Shown piece by piece: positions 33,626 through 45,688 of a stretch of 64,000 bases of DNA. Source of the DNA: Bacillota bacterium (GTDB taxonomy: Bacteria > Planctomycetota > UBA8108 > UBA1146); NCBI GenBank assembly GCA_003973385.1, contig QNYK01000108.1, positions 1-64,000 of the forward strand, written 5' to 3'. The notes under the pieces are model-generated. The model saw nothing but the letters and a program-made list of their open reading frames with translations, ran no database searches and was not told the DNA's origin. How positions within the stretch are numbered: the stretch's first letter is position 1; each line of letters begins with the position of its first letter. Both the position numbers and the translations under genes were made by a program.

Positions 33626-35482
33626 TCACCGGTCGGAGGGCTCTTCATCGGCGCTGTCGGGCTCCTGAGCGTCCTTCTTGGCCTTTTTCTCCAGCGCCTC
33701 CTGGCCGGCACGCCCGAGCCATCGGGCGAGCCGTTCCATCTGCTCATCCGAGGCATCTGGATCGGGCTCAATCTTCCACTCTCTGGTGGGTTCCTCGCCG
33801 AAGGTGACCTCGATGGGGATCAGCGTGCCCCGTCGAGACACGAGCAGAGTCGCCTGGCTTCCGGGTGCATGCTGTCGACGGACCTGTTTCCAGCTGCTCG
33901 CGCTCATCCGATACTGCCCCAGTGCGATGATCTCATCGCCAGGATTGATGCCGGCCTCATAGGCAGGGGTTCCGCGACGAACGCGAGTCACGGACCAGCG
34001 CCCCCCCGACTCACTGGCCTCGATTCCGAGCCATCCTTGGGGTGCTTCTTCCGGTTCTTCGGTGCTCTCGGGTTCAAAACGTAAGCCGAATACCGACAGT
34101 GCTTCCTCGTATTCCAGTTCATCGGTGCCATCGATGAATCGATGGAACCATCCGGTGAGATCGCAACCTGCAACTTCCTCGAAGACTTCTCGCAGCTGGT
34201 CGTGGCTGTATCCTCGTTCGCCCGAATATTGCTCGAAGGCGAGACGCATCGCATCATCGAGCGAGCGGTGGTGCCCACTTTCGGTGCGGATCCTGGCGTC
34301 GAGGAGCCATGCGACCATCGCTCCCTTCGAGTAATAGGAGATCTGGCTGTTGATGGAATTTTCGTCGCGCTGGTAGTAGCGGATCCATGCGTCAGTGCTT
34401 GCACGAGAGAGGGGGAGAACAAGTCTGCCGGGGGTGCGCTGGATTTCCTTGATCTGTTTTCCGAGACTTTCGATGTACTTGTTCTGATCGATCAATCCGG
34501 CACGAGCGACCAGCAGGTCATCGTAGTAACTGGTGAATCCTTCGACGAACCAGAGGTCCCGAGTGAAGACCTCCTGCTCGTAGTCGAAGGGGCCGAGAGC
34601 CTCCGGGCGGAGTCGTTTGCCATTCCAGGCATGGAATTGCTCGTGACTCACCAGGCCGTACCAGCCCTTGCGGCGATCCTTGTCTCCCCATGTCCACCTT
34701 CCCGACAACATCAGTGCGCAGTTCTTGTGCTCGAGACCGCCTCCACCCTCGGCGATGACATTCAGGTAGTGATACTGCTGGTAGGGGATCTGCCCCCAGA
34801 ACTGGACCAGTTCTTCGCTGATCTTCTGCACATCTTCAGCGCAGGCGTCCATATCCCACAACTCGGATCCTCCCAGATGGACCAGGCGATGCGCGACCGA
34901 ATCGACCTCGAACTCGCGGATTTCAGGGTCGCCGAACAGGATGGGGGAATCGCACAACTCATCGACATTCATCGCACGCCAGTGACCAGGGGTGGCCGAG
35001 GGAATCACGGAGACGACTTGAGCCATGTCGGGAGCCAGTTCGATCGAGACATCGAAAGGGCCATCCTTGCCCCTGGGGAGCAGAAAGGTGGCAGCGCCGT
35101 TGAGGAAGCCAGAGCCGGCTTCGACGAAGTTGTTTCGCACCGACAGTTTCCTGCAATAGAGGCGATATCTGACCGTTACGTCGGTCCGATGTGGCGTAGC
35201 GATGACCCAACTGTTCTTGGTCGGGCGATCTACGCTCAGGGGATTTCCATCCCCATCAAAAGCAGCGAGATTTTCGATGTGCCGGGCATAATCTCGGATC
35301 TTGTATGAGCCTGGGGTCCACACCGGCATCCACAGTTCAAGAGCAGGGCCATCCGATGCGGGAAACCGAGCCTCGACCTCGACCCTGTGCTGGGCGCTGG
35401 ATTCCAGGTGGATGGTGTAACTTGCAGCAGCCTGCTCCTGTACAGGAGGAAGCACCAGCGTCAGTGTCAGCAGCATCCACAT
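33626..35482 (-). CDS. M61-family metallopeptidase with C-terminal PDZ domain
   Basis: About 618 residues: signal sequence, a beta-sandwich N-terminal domain (ELWMPVWTPGSYKIRDYARH is typical), then the zinc motif in VSHEQFHAWNGKRLRP (His280, His284 by codon count) and FVEGFTSYYDDL, then a PDZ domain near 500-580 (AYEAGINPGDEIIALG). Glycyl aminopeptidases of family M61 have this plan. An acidic and charged tail ends it. ATG at 35482 is preferred; a TTG at 35488 would overlap the proS stop. Probably co-transcribed with proS. Confidence 0.88.
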   Translation of the reverse strand: MWMLLTLTLVLPPVQEQAAASYTIHLESSAQHRVEVEARFPASDGPALELWMPVWTPGSYKIRDYARHIENLAAFDGDGNPLSVDRPTKNSWVIATPHRTDVTVRYRLYCRKLSVRNNFVEAGSGFLNGAATFLLPRGKDGPFDVSIELAPDMAQVVSVIPSATPGHWRAMNVDELCDSPILFGDPEIREFEVDSVAHRLVHLGGSELWDMDACAEDVQKISEELVQFWGQIPYQQYHYLNVIAEGGGGLEHKNCALMLSGRWTWGDKDRRKGWYGLVSHEQFHAWNGKRLRPEALGPFDYEQEVFTRDLWFVEGFTSYYDDLLVARAGLIDQNKYIESLGKQIKEIQRTPGRLVLPLSRASTDAWIRYYQRDENSINSQISYYSKGAMVAWLLDARIRTESGHHRSLDDAMRLAFEQYSGERGYSHDQLREVFEEVAGCDLTGWFHRFIDGTDELEYEEALSVFGLRFEPESTEEPEEAPQGWLGIEASESGGRWSVTRVRRGTPAYEAGINPGDEIIALGQYRMSASSWKQVRRQHAPGSQATLLVSRRGTLIPIEVTFGEEPTREWKIEPDPDASDEQMERLARWLGRAGQEALEKKAKKDAQEPDSADEEPSDR

Positions 35483-35484
35483 CT

Positions 35485-38243
<2,759 letters not shown>

Positions 38244-38445
38244 CCATCGATTCCAGCGACCACATCCGCGACTGGAACCGCATCGTGTGCCACCACGGCC
38301 TGTCCAGATCTGGTGTGATACCCGGCAGCATCCGGGCAATCTGGAAAAGCCCTTCATACATCGCTGGCATGGTCCGAAGAGAGATCATGAACCGGTGACC
38401 CGCCGGAGACAGAGGACCCAGTCAGGCCTGGAAGGACCCAGATCG

Positions 38446-38703
38446 GTGCCGTTGCTCGCCCGCATCCTCGAAACTGCCCGCATCCAGGCCCTGCTCGGGG
38501 GACTGATCCAGATCACTCGCATCGAGATGCGAGTCGGGAGCGATAGCGATGTGGTTCCCGAGGCGATCTGTGCGGCACTGAAGGAGCGATGTCAGGGGGA
38601 TCTGCTCGATCGATGCGAGGTCAGCATCGAACTGGTAGAGGGTGATCAGGTCGAACTCAAGAGCATCGTGGGAATCCCCTTCAGCGCCAGGGATGCGATC
38701 TGA
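38446..38703 (+). CDS. Small HypA-like protein without the zinc domain
   Basis: 85 residues from GTG at 38446 (GGAAGGA 9 bases upstream). It resembles the nickel-metallochaperone HypA: LLARILETA, then TRIEMRVGSDSDVVPEA, ALKERCQGDLLDRCEVSIE and LKSIVGI. But the residues between the second and last blocks, which in HypA hold the CxxC...CxxC zinc site, are deleted, and the N-terminal MHE nickel ligands are absent. A few bases (69) separate it from ubiD on the same strand. No hydrogenase or urease genes are near. Function unknown. Confidence 0.6.
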   Translation: MPLLARILETARIQALLGGLIQITRIEMRVGSDSDVVPEAICAALKERCQGDLLDRCEVSIELVEGDQVELKSIVGIPFSARDAI

Positions 38704-38772
38704 AGCACTGGACAGGGGACCGGTGACATCGCAGCATCGTGGTCAGGCCAACTCTCTGGCCAGGAGGACCCG

Positions 38773-40575
38773 ATGCATCGCAATCTGGGCAGTTTTCTCG
38801 AAGCGCTGCGCCGATCGGGAGATCTGGTCGAGGTCGATGCCCGCGTCGATCCGCGACTTGAGGTTGCGGAGATCCATCGCCGAGTCATCGCAGGCGGCGG
38901 ACCTGCACTCCTTTTTCACAATCCGGTAGGTTCCAGTTTTCCCATCGTGACCAATCTGTTCGGAACCCAGCGAAGGGTTCAGATCGGCTTTGGTGACCAC
39001 GGTCAAAAGTTCCTGAGCAGGCTCGTACACCTCGCCGAGACGATGGTTCCTCCGAGTCTCCCCAAGATGTGGGGAGCGCGAGATGTCGCCGGGACCTTGC
39101 TCAAGGTTGGCATGAGAAAAAGGCGTGCCGGTGCGGTCCTGGAGGTGCAGGATCCTCAACTCGATCTGGATGCCTTGCCCATCATCACCTGCTGGCCAGA
39201 AGATGGGGGTCCCTTCATCACGTTGCCACTGGTCTATACCGAGCACCCTGTCGATGGGCGCCACAATCTCGGCATCTACAGGCTGCAGCGCCACGATTCC
39301 GAACATCTGGGGCTTCACTTCCAGATACACAAGGGGTCTGGTTATCACCTGATGGAGGCGGAACGACTGCAGCGTCCCTTCCCTGTCACCTGTCTGCTCG
39401 GCGGCCCTCCTGCTCTGATCGCAAGCGCAGTGGCTCCACTTCCTGAAAATGTCGGGGAGCTATTACTCGCATCGCTGTTGCAGGGAGCTCCGCTGCGGAT
39501 GGCGCAAGCAGAGGGAGTCGCTCACCCCTTTGTCGCCGAGTGCGAGTTTGCCATCCACGGCAGTGCGATCCCGGGTGTGAGATGGCCAGAAGGCCCATTC
39601 GGTGACCACTACGGCTACTACTCCCTGCAGCATGATTACCCCGTGATGAAGGTCGACGGGATCACCCACCGTCGTGGTGCGATCTATCCTGCGACAGTGG
39701 TTGGCAAACCGCGCCAGGAAGATTTCTTCCTCGGAGACTTTCTTCAAGAACTTCTCTCGCCGCTGTTCCCGCTCGTGATGCCAACGGTCCGGAAACTCTG
39801 GTCCTACGGGGAGACCGGGTACCATTCGCTGGCAGCGGCCACGGTGACAGATCGGTACCCTCGTGAAGCGATGGTGTCTGCATTCAGGATTCTCGGAGAG
39901 GGTCAACTGTCACTGACGAAGTTTCTGTTGCTCACAGATGGAGCTGTCGACCTTCACGACTTCCCTGCAACGCTCGAGTACATCCTGGCGCGAGCAGATT
40001 TCCGCAGCGATCTGCATATCATCGCATGCACCAGCATGGATACCCTCGACTACTCCGGGCCCAGCGTGAATGAGGGGTCGAAGGGATTTCTGCTCGGTCT
40101 CGGCGATCCCATCCGGGAACTTTCCCGGGAGTTTGAGGGCCAACTTCCCGCAGGGTTCCCTCAAGCCAAGGTGTATTGCCCCGGTTGCCTGGTGATCGAG
40201 GGGCCACCCCATGCAGATCAACCTCAAGCGGCACAGGGGTTGCTCGAGGGATCGGCTCTTGAGGAGTGGCCGCTGGTGGTTCTGGTCGATGATGCAGTGG
40301 CTGCCACTCGATCCGATGCGAGGTTCTTGTGGACCACCTTCACTCGCTTCGAGCCAGCTGCAGATATCTACTCGAGCGCAAGTGAGGTGGTCAGGAACCA
40401 CCTCGCTCACCATCCCCCCGTGGTCATCGATGCGAGGATGAAGGCGGGCTACCCCGATGAACTGTTCTGCGACCCGGAGACATCCGCTACGGTCGAGAGC
40501 AGATGGAGCGAGTACTTCCCCGCCGGGGGAGTCGAGATGGGAGATAGCGATGGGGGGCACCTCGATCAGCTTTGA
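38773..40575 (+). CDS. ubiD: UbiD-family decarboxylase
   Basis: A 600-residue prenyl-FMN-dependent decarboxylase of aromatic or enoic acids. Family marks: GGGPALLFHNPVGSSFPI, LGLHFQIHKGSGYHL, the substrate-site EGPFGDHYGYYS with its acidic residue, and FVVP-like LVMPTVRKLW. Its length exceeds the E. coli UbiD (about 497), which is common in menaquinone-route relatives. AGGAGG precedes the ATG. The UbiX prenyltransferase that makes the cofactor is not in the window. Quinone biosynthesis is likely but not proven. Confidence 0.9.
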   Translation: MHRNLGSFLEALRRSGDLVEVDARVDPRLEVAEIHRRVIAGGGPALLFHNPVGSSFPIVTNLFGTQRRVQIGFGDHGQKFLSRLVHLAETMVPPSLPKMWGARDVAGTLLKVGMRKRRAGAVLEVQDPQLDLDALPIITCWPEDGGPFITLPLVYTEHPVDGRHNLGIYRLQRHDSEHLGLHFQIHKGSGYHLMEAERLQRPFPVTCLLGGPPALIASAVAPLPENVGELLLASLLQGAPLRMAQAEGVAHPFVAECEFAIHGSAIPGVRWPEGPFGDHYGYYSLQHDYPVMKVDGITHRRGAIYPATVVGKPRQEDFFLGDFLQELLSPLFPLVMPTVRKLWSYGETGYHSLAAATVTDRYPREAMVSAFRILGEGQLSLTKFLLLTDGAVDLHDFPATLEYILARADFRSDLHIIACTSMDTLDYSGPSVNEGSKGFLLGLGDPIRELSREFEGQLPAGFPQAKVYCPGCLVIEGPPHADQPQAAQGLLEGSALEEWPLVVLVDDAVAATRSDARFLWTTFTRFEPAADIYSSASEVVRNHLAHHPPVVIDARMKAGYPDELFCDPETSATVESRWSEYFPAGGVEMGDSDGGHLDQL

Positions 40576-40653
40576 TGGGGAATCACTGGAGAGAAACCCG
40601 GAGACCTGTCGAATTATCGAGGATTCAATCCCTCACGGTGGACATCTCACGCT

Positions 40654-40681
40654 TAGACTCCCGAGTGCACTGCTGTATGAT
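40654..40681 (+). promoter_or_regulatory. Candidate sigma-70 promoter of the FG-GAP gene
   Basis: TAGACT, 16 bases, TATGAT (five of six in the -10 box), ending 38 bases before the ATG. Found by eye; the -35 box is 4 of 6. Confidence 0.4.
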
Positions 40682-40719
40682 GGAGAGGTCCGTCAGTTTC
40701 TCAAAATAGAGGAGTGCAG

Positions 40720-42486
40720 ATGATCAGGCTCCGAGCAAGATCCACCCTGGCGATGGCTTTGCTATCGTTTGCCGTGCTGTTTTCGGGAACAGTCGTTGTT
40801 GAGGCGCAGCCAGGAAGCCTTGGAGTTCTCGGTACGTATCCCGATAGCAACGCGCTGACCGCGCCGATCGCAACCTCGATCTGGATCAATTTCCTTGAAC
40901 CGATCGATCCAGCCAGCGTCAGCAACGGGTCGTTCTGGGCCTTTGGACGCTGGAGTGGTCCGGCGGAGGGGATACTGGAGGTGGTCGGTGGCGGATCCTC
41001 CATTCGACTCACTCCCGACAATCCCTTCTCTGCGGGTGAGCAGGTGATGGTGATCCTTTCCGAGCAGATCACTGCAGTCAGCGGAGCGTCGATCCAGCAG
41101 GGGGGGTACAGCTTTCTGTTCTGGACAGCATCTGCTTCTACAACATTGCAACTGGATCAAACAGCCAACTGGTCGACCCGTTCCAATCCCAATGTATCGA
41201 CGCGCAGTTACGGGGGAGTCGGTTCTGACCTCAACAATGATGGCAACCTCGACATCACGGTCATCAACGAAGACACCGCTGATGTGCGTTGCTACCTCAA
41301 TCAAGGCAATGACAGCGGAGAATTTGGCCCGATGGTCAATCCCCCGAGTTCTGTGAATCTGCAGGCGAGTCCCAATGAGCCAGCAGACTTCAACCGAGAT
41401 GGATTTGTCGATCTGGTGGTCTGCAACATCGCCACCGATACGGTTTCGGTGCTGCTGGGTAATGGCGATGGCACCTTCGCTCCTCAGCAGCAGATCAATG
41501 TTGGAATCGCTCCCAGAGGAGTCGCCGTGCTCGATGTCGATGGGGATGGTGACATGGATGTGGTCAATACCAACTACGGCAACGGAAACCTGTCGATCTT
41601 GCTCAACAATGGCAATGGAGTATTTGGGGCGCCGACATTTTTCGAGGGGGGCGGTGCTGGAGAGCGTTCCCTGGCAACGGGAGACATGAACGGGGATGGT
41701 CTGCTCGATCTGGTGATCGGCATGCTCAACAGCGGTGAGATCGTCGTGAACCTGAACAATGGTGACGGAACCTTCACCGAATCCGGATCTGAACCGGCGG
41801 TGAGTGGCACCTGGATGCTGGCACTGGGCGATCTCAATGGCGATGGTCATCTCGATGTGACCAGCGTCAATGCCAGCCAGGACAATTGCACCACCAACTT
41901 TGGCAACGGAGATGGCACCATCACTCCAGCCATTGCATATCCGACAGATAATTATCCTCTATCCACGGATGTGGGTGATCTCGATGGAGATGGCGATCTC
42001 GACTGGGTCATCTCCAGCTACCTTGGCGATTGGTACATCTACCTCAATGATGGTGATGGTAACTTCACGTTTTTTCTGGAGATACTCGCACCCATTGCCG
42101 CCAGTTGTGCCGTCATGATGGATATCGACAACGACCTCGATCTCGATCTGGTTCTCATCGACGAACTCGCCGATGTTGTGATCATCTACAAGCAGGAGGG
42201 TGTGCCACCTCCGCAGTTCATCCGGGCAGATGCGAACTGGGATGGAATCGTCGACATCGGAGATGTGGTCAAGCAATTGAGTAGTCTGTTCGGTTGTACG
42301 GCAGTCTGCTCCTGTCCCGATGTGCTCGATTCCAACGATGATGGCTCCAATGACATCTCCGATCCGATCTACCTGTTGATGTACCTGTTCAGTAATGGAT
42401 TGGCACCACCGGCACCCTATCCCTCCTGCGGAGCGGACCCGACGCTGGATACTCTCGATTGCTTGTTCCAGCCACCATGTCTTTGA
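40720..42486 (+). CDS. Secreted FG-GAP/VCBS-repeat protein with dockerin-like tail
   Basis: 588 residues: signal peptide (to VVVEAQ), a Big_5-like N-terminal domain (APIATSIWINFLEPIDPAS), then seven or so repeats with the calcium motif DxNxDGxxD or DxDGDxD (LNNDGNLDI, FNRDGFVDL, VDGDGDMDV, MNGDGLLDL, LNGDGHLDV, LDGDGDLDW), forming a beta-propeller. The C-terminus has paired EF-like loops (DANWDGIVDIGDV and DSNDDGSNDISDP) and a cysteine cluster (CTAVCSCP), resembling planctomycete type dockerin tails. Exported; the target is unknown. GAGGAG precedes ATG 40720. Confidence 0.88.
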   Translation: MIRLRARSTLAMALLSFAVLFSGTVVVEAQPGSLGVLGTYPDSNALTAPIATSIWINFLEPIDPASVSNGSFWAFGRWSGPAEGILEVVGGGSSIRLTPDNPFSAGEQVMVILSEQITAVSGASIQQGGYSFLFWTASASTTLQLDQTANWSTRSNPNVSTRSYGGVGSDLNNDGNLDITVINEDTADVRCYLNQGNDSGEFGPMVNPPSSVNLQASPNEPADFNRDGFVDLVVCNIATDTVSVLLGNGDGTFAPQQQINVGIAPRGVAVLDVDGDGDMDVVNTNYGNGNLSILLNNGNGVFGAPTFFEGGGAGERSLATGDMNGDGLLDLVIGMLNSGEIVVNLNNGDGTFTESGSEPAVSGTWMLALGDLNGDGHLDVTSVNASQDNCTTNFGNGDGTITPAIAYPTDNYPLSTDVGDLDGDGDLDWVISSYLGDWYIYLNDGDGNFTFFLEILAPIAASCAVMMDIDNDLDLDLVLIDELADVVIIYKQEGVPPPQFIRADANWDGIVDIGDVVKQLSSLFGCTAVCSCPDVLDSNDDGSNDISDPIYLLMYLFSNGLAPPAPYPSCGADPTLDTLDCLFQPPCL

Positions 42487-42493
42487 GATAGAG

Positions 42494-43003
42494 ATGTCTC
42501 GATTGCCCGAAATTCGTGAAGCGAAGGAAGGGGACATCCAGCAGTTGCTTGCCCTGCGCCTGGAGGCACTGCAGCAACATCCTCTCGCATTTTCCTCTTC
42601 TCCCGATGACGATCGCCTCGACCTGGAGCATCTTCAGAATGTCATTTCAGAGGATAAGCAGGTCATTTTCTGTGCAGCCCATGGCGAGAACATCGTGGGC
42701 ATGGTGGGCGCCTTTGTGCAGCCCCAGAGAAAGTTGAGCCACCGTTGCGATGTGTGGGGTGCTTATCTGAGGGCCTCCGAGCGGGGCCATGGAGTGGGTC
42801 GTCAGTTGATGGAGGCAGTTGTCGATCGAGCGCGATCGTGGAACTGTGAATCTATCGATGTGGGTGTTACTTCAGGATCCAAGGAGGCGATCGGTTTGTA
42901 CCAATCGCTGGGATTCGTCAGTTGCGGAATCGTAGCGCGCGCCATCGTCGATGGTGAGCATGCTACCAGCGAGCACATCATGGTGCTCCATCTCGAGAAG
43001 TAG
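42494..43003 (+). CDS. GNAT-family acetyltransferase
   Basis: 169 residues with the GNAT fold. The acetyl-CoA site reads ASERGHGVGRQLMEAVVD, matching Q/RxxGxG/A, and the C-terminal part has the SKEAIGLYQSLGF pattern. The first half has the alpha-beta core of LALRLEALQQHP. It probably acetylates a small molecule or a protein N-terminus; the acceptor cannot be told. It starts 8 bases after the FG-GAP gene. Confidence 0.9.
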   Translation: MSRLPEIREAKEGDIQQLLALRLEALQQHPLAFSSSPDDDRLDLEHLQNVISEDKQVIFCAAHGENIVGMVGAFVQPQRKLSHRCDVWGAYLRASERGHGVGRQLMEAVVDRARSWNCESIDVGVTSGSKEAIGLYQSLGFVSCGIVARAIVDGEHATSEHIMVLHLEK

Positions 43004-43035
43004 CTGTCAGCCAGGTGACTACCACCCGATATCCG

Positions 43036-44472
43036 TCAAAGTGCGGTGCCGCGCGCTGACTTCTTCTTGGCTGGCTCGATCGGGCGCAATCCGAAATGAT
43101 CAGGGGAGATCCAGGGAGCGCGGAATATCGCCCCGCCGCGGGCACCGGCGCCACGAACTCCTGCGCCTTGCTCGCCAAAACCGCTCTTGTTGATGTGCTC
43201 CCAGACGATGTTTCCGCTGCGGGTCACCTCGAAGATTCGACCCGTGGACCCGCTGCAGATCAGCGTGTTGCCGCCAGGCAATCGTTCGGCGCCTGAGATG
43301 TTAGAGGAGAAGAAATTTCCCGGATCCTCATACTTCCAGATCGGCTCTGGAGGCGAGAACGCGCCGTCCGTCTCGCGCAGGTACTTCCCATCCGAGGAGA
43401 TCGGAGGGGCCAGTTCAAGAACCGTCGAGTAGTTGCCTCGACGACCCTGGCCGTTGTTGAAGATCATGATGTTGCCTTGCCCTGGTAGGTCCGGAGAGAT
43501 CCATTGCGCATCGTGTTGCTTGAAGAGCTCTCGATCCGAGTCACTGCCTCTGCCATAGGTTTGCGGGTTTCCCCAGCGCCACAGGATTCCTGGGTTATCG
43601 GTGCCTGAAGTGGAGTGATCGATGACCCACACCTCGTCGAAACCGTGGACGCTCAGGATGATCTGGTCGAGTTCGGGGTTGTAGTCGACAGAGTTGGTGT
43701 GCATCCAGTCCGGCTGCCCCAGTTCCCGGCTCTGAAATGCAACATAATTGACGTCGATCTTCTCCGGGTGATCCGATGCCCTTCCGTAATTTGGAAGTTC
43801 TGCATCGATATCCTGGATCAAGTGATCCCACGGACTCCAGCGCCAGACCACCTCTCCGCCAGACTCTCCGGTCGGCTTGATCTCGACGACAGCATCGACC
43901 CACAACTCGTCGGCGGGAAGCAGGGCGGGATGACGACCCGCCGCAAGGCACTCTTGTTTCCCTTTTCGCTCCCAGCAGACCAGCAGAAAATTGCCATCGG
44001 GGAGCGGTTCGATGTCATGGTGTTGAAGGTGAGCATCACTGGCCCAGTCCAGTTTCCAGGTGACCTCGCCATCCCAGGTCACTCTCTCGATGACGCCACC
44101 GGCACCTCCGCCCTGAAATCCAAACGCGCCTCGTCGTCCGATGGCACCGGTTCTGAGCAAAGAACCGTCATCGAGGAGGTAGACCGAGTGCCCGGGCCGC
44201 CTTTCTCCGCGCCAGACATGGATCGGCGCACCTGTTCTGTCGATGATCTGCACGTCGGTGCTTCCCAGGGGTGCCAGCAACAGAAATCCACCTTCATGTG
44301 ATTCTGATTCCTGCCTCCCGGGCTCGGGTGCCTCTGCAGGAGCCGCTTCTGGTGTTCCGGTCGGTGGTTCGGAAATCTGGCACAGCGCGAGAGCCGGCAG
44401 TGCCCAGCTGCTCACCAGGACCACGGTGAGCCACTGCAGGCGAGTCAAAATACCGAGAGAATTCGATGACAT
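43036..44472 (-). CDS. Aryl-sulfate sulfotransferase-like secreted protein
   Basis: 478 residues: signal or anchor (WLTVVLVSSWALPALA), a proline-rich linker (about residues 38-60), then a beta-propeller resembling arylsulfotransferases (PF05935-type): HHDIEPLPDGNFLLV, WMHTNSVDYNPELDQIILSV, PGILWRWGNPQTYG and GNTLICSGSTGRIFEVT. A His in HLQHHDIEPL could be catalytic. Whether it transfers sulfate is not shown. GGGAGG precedes ATG 44472. It is divergent from the next gene, whose candidate starts overlap its 5' end. Confidence 0.75.
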   Translation of the reverse strand: MSSNSLGILTRLQWLTVVLVSSWALPALALCQISEPPTGTPEAAPAEAPEPGRQESESHEGGFLLLAPLGSTDVQIIDRTGAPIHVWRGERRPGHSVYLLDDGSLLRTGAIGRRGAFGFQGGGAGGVIERVTWDGEVTWKLDWASDAHLQHHDIEPLPDGNFLLVCWERKGKQECLAAGRHPALLPADELWVDAVVEIKPTGESGGEVVWRWSPWDHLIQDIDAELPNYGRASDHPEKIDVNYVAFQSRELGQPDWMHTNSVDYNPELDQIILSVHGFDEVWVIDHSTSGTDNPGILWRWGNPQTYGRGSDSDRELFKQHDAQWISPDLPGQGNIMIFNNGQGRRGNYSTVLELAPPISSDGKYLRETDGAFSPPEPIWKYEDPGNFFSSNISGAERLPGGNTLICSGSTGRIFEVTRSGNIVWEHINKSGFGEQGAGVRGAGARGGAIFRAPWISPDHFGLRPIEPAKKKSARGTAL

Positions 44473-45626
44473 GGAGTACCTCCCACTGCTCCAGGATACA
44501 CGCAATCGCGCCCTGGATGATTCCACTTCCGCACTGGATTCGATGGCCATCGCGTGTTGCCATCGTCACGGCCGAAGCCAGGATCTGGAGGGGGAGTTCC
44601 ATCTCAACGTCACATCTGCGAGTTCTGTTGCTGCTATTGCTCTCATCTCATGGCCTGCTGGTCGCAGCGGACCCGGTAACAATCGCACCGCTGAGACTCC
44701 AGGATCCCGAAGTGGATCCAGATGATCCCGTCCAGACGATAATAAATGCACTCGATGAGGACATCGAATTGCCGAGAAGGCTTTCCGTCATGCATCAGGA
44801 GATCGGCGATCGAGTTCTTGAGCTGAGTGATCGGATCGATGACTTTTTTGGCGATCCCCGGCTGGAAACAGAGGCTGGCAAGACTCGTTACAGGGTTCGT
44901 TCCGAGTGGAGAATCGAAGAAGAGGGAGAGTCGACCATTGGCGTCAAGGTTCGTGGACATGCGGTACTTCCCCGGACTCGACAACGACTCGGCTTCTTTC
45001 TGGAGTCGTTTCGAGACGATGTGCTGACAGATCTCGACGATTTACTCGGCGATCCCGCTGATGACACCGATTCATTGACTGCAGCCGAGGACGTCTCGGG
45101 ATTGCGCGCAGCACTCTTCTCCAATAAGCGTGGAAGATTGTCCCTCGACGGTGGAGTGAAACTGTCGAAGAGTCCACAGGCCCGAGTCAAACTTCGATGG
45201 CAAGAGGATCACGAACTGGAAAATCTGTGGAGCCTCAGGCTGATCCAGAGTCTCGAGTATCGAGGTGAGGAAGGATACGGCGAGCGCACCCAGTTGCGTT
45301 TCGAAAGAGCCATCGATGAGAAATTGCTCAGATTTGGAATCGAAGGCGTCTGGTTCGAAGAGCAGGATTTCAAGGCGCTGCTGACCACCAGTTTTTTCGT
45401 TCCCTTCGATTCACGCAGTGTGATTCGCCTGAGTGGGCAAATGACCGCAGACCTCGGAGATGCGCCAGCGCGTACCGGCGTTGGAGTGGGAGTCGGGTTT
45501 CGCCGAAGGCTCTACAGCGACTGGCTCTTCGGAGAGATCGCTCCTCATGTGTTCTGGCCTCAGAAGTCCTTCGATGGCAGTGAAGTGTCCCTGATGCTGG
45601 TGACCGAGGTGATCTTCGGCCGTTGA
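44466..45626 (+). CDS. Putative outer-membrane beta-barrel protein
   Basis: The frame encodes up to 386 residues but the true start is unclear: the first in-frame ATG at 44466 gives an odd N-terminus before a hydrophobic stretch (LLLLLLSSHGLLVAA) that looks like a signal peptide, and no good ribosome-binding site fits any codon. After it comes an acidic segment, then amphipathic strands with alternating residues and a C-terminal strand ending VTEVIFGR, in the manner of outer-membrane barrels. I do not recognise a family. Divergent from the sulfotransferase-like gene. Confidence 0.6.
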   Translation: MTWSTSHCSRIHAIAPWMIPLPHWIRWPSRVAIVTAEARIWRGSSISTSHLRVLLLLLLSSHGLLVAADPVTIAPLRLQDPEVDPDDPVQTIINALDEDIELPRRLSVMHQEIGDRVLELSDRIDDFFGDPRLETEAGKTRYRVRSEWRIEEEGESTIGVKVRGHAVLPRTRQRLGFFLESFRDDVLTDLDDLLGDPADDTDSLTAAEDVSGLRAALFSNKRGRLSLDGGVKLSKSPQARVKLRWQEDHELENLWSLRLIQSLEYRGEEGYGERTQLRFERAIDEKLLRFGIEGVWFEEQDFKALLTTSFFVPFDSRSVIRLSGQMTADLGDAPARTGVGVGVGFRRRLYSDWLFGEIAPHVFWPQKSFDGSEVSLMLVTEVIFGR

Positions 45627-45688
45627 TTCCTTGCATGTTGTCTCGCTGCCACCAAGGCGTATTCTCTGCGGAGGAAGAGGAGGCCCCG

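Noticed and set aside
34142-35308. Long open frame on the plus strand across the M61 gene
   Set aside because: It is antisense to a peptidase with HEXXH and PDZ features, and its own sequence shows no known domain.
40762-41850. Long minus-strand open frame over the FG-GAP gene
   Set aside because: The repeat composition of the sense gene (GATGGTGAT-type codons) keeps the opposite strand open by chance; the product is a repetitive His/Asp/Ile-rich sequence.
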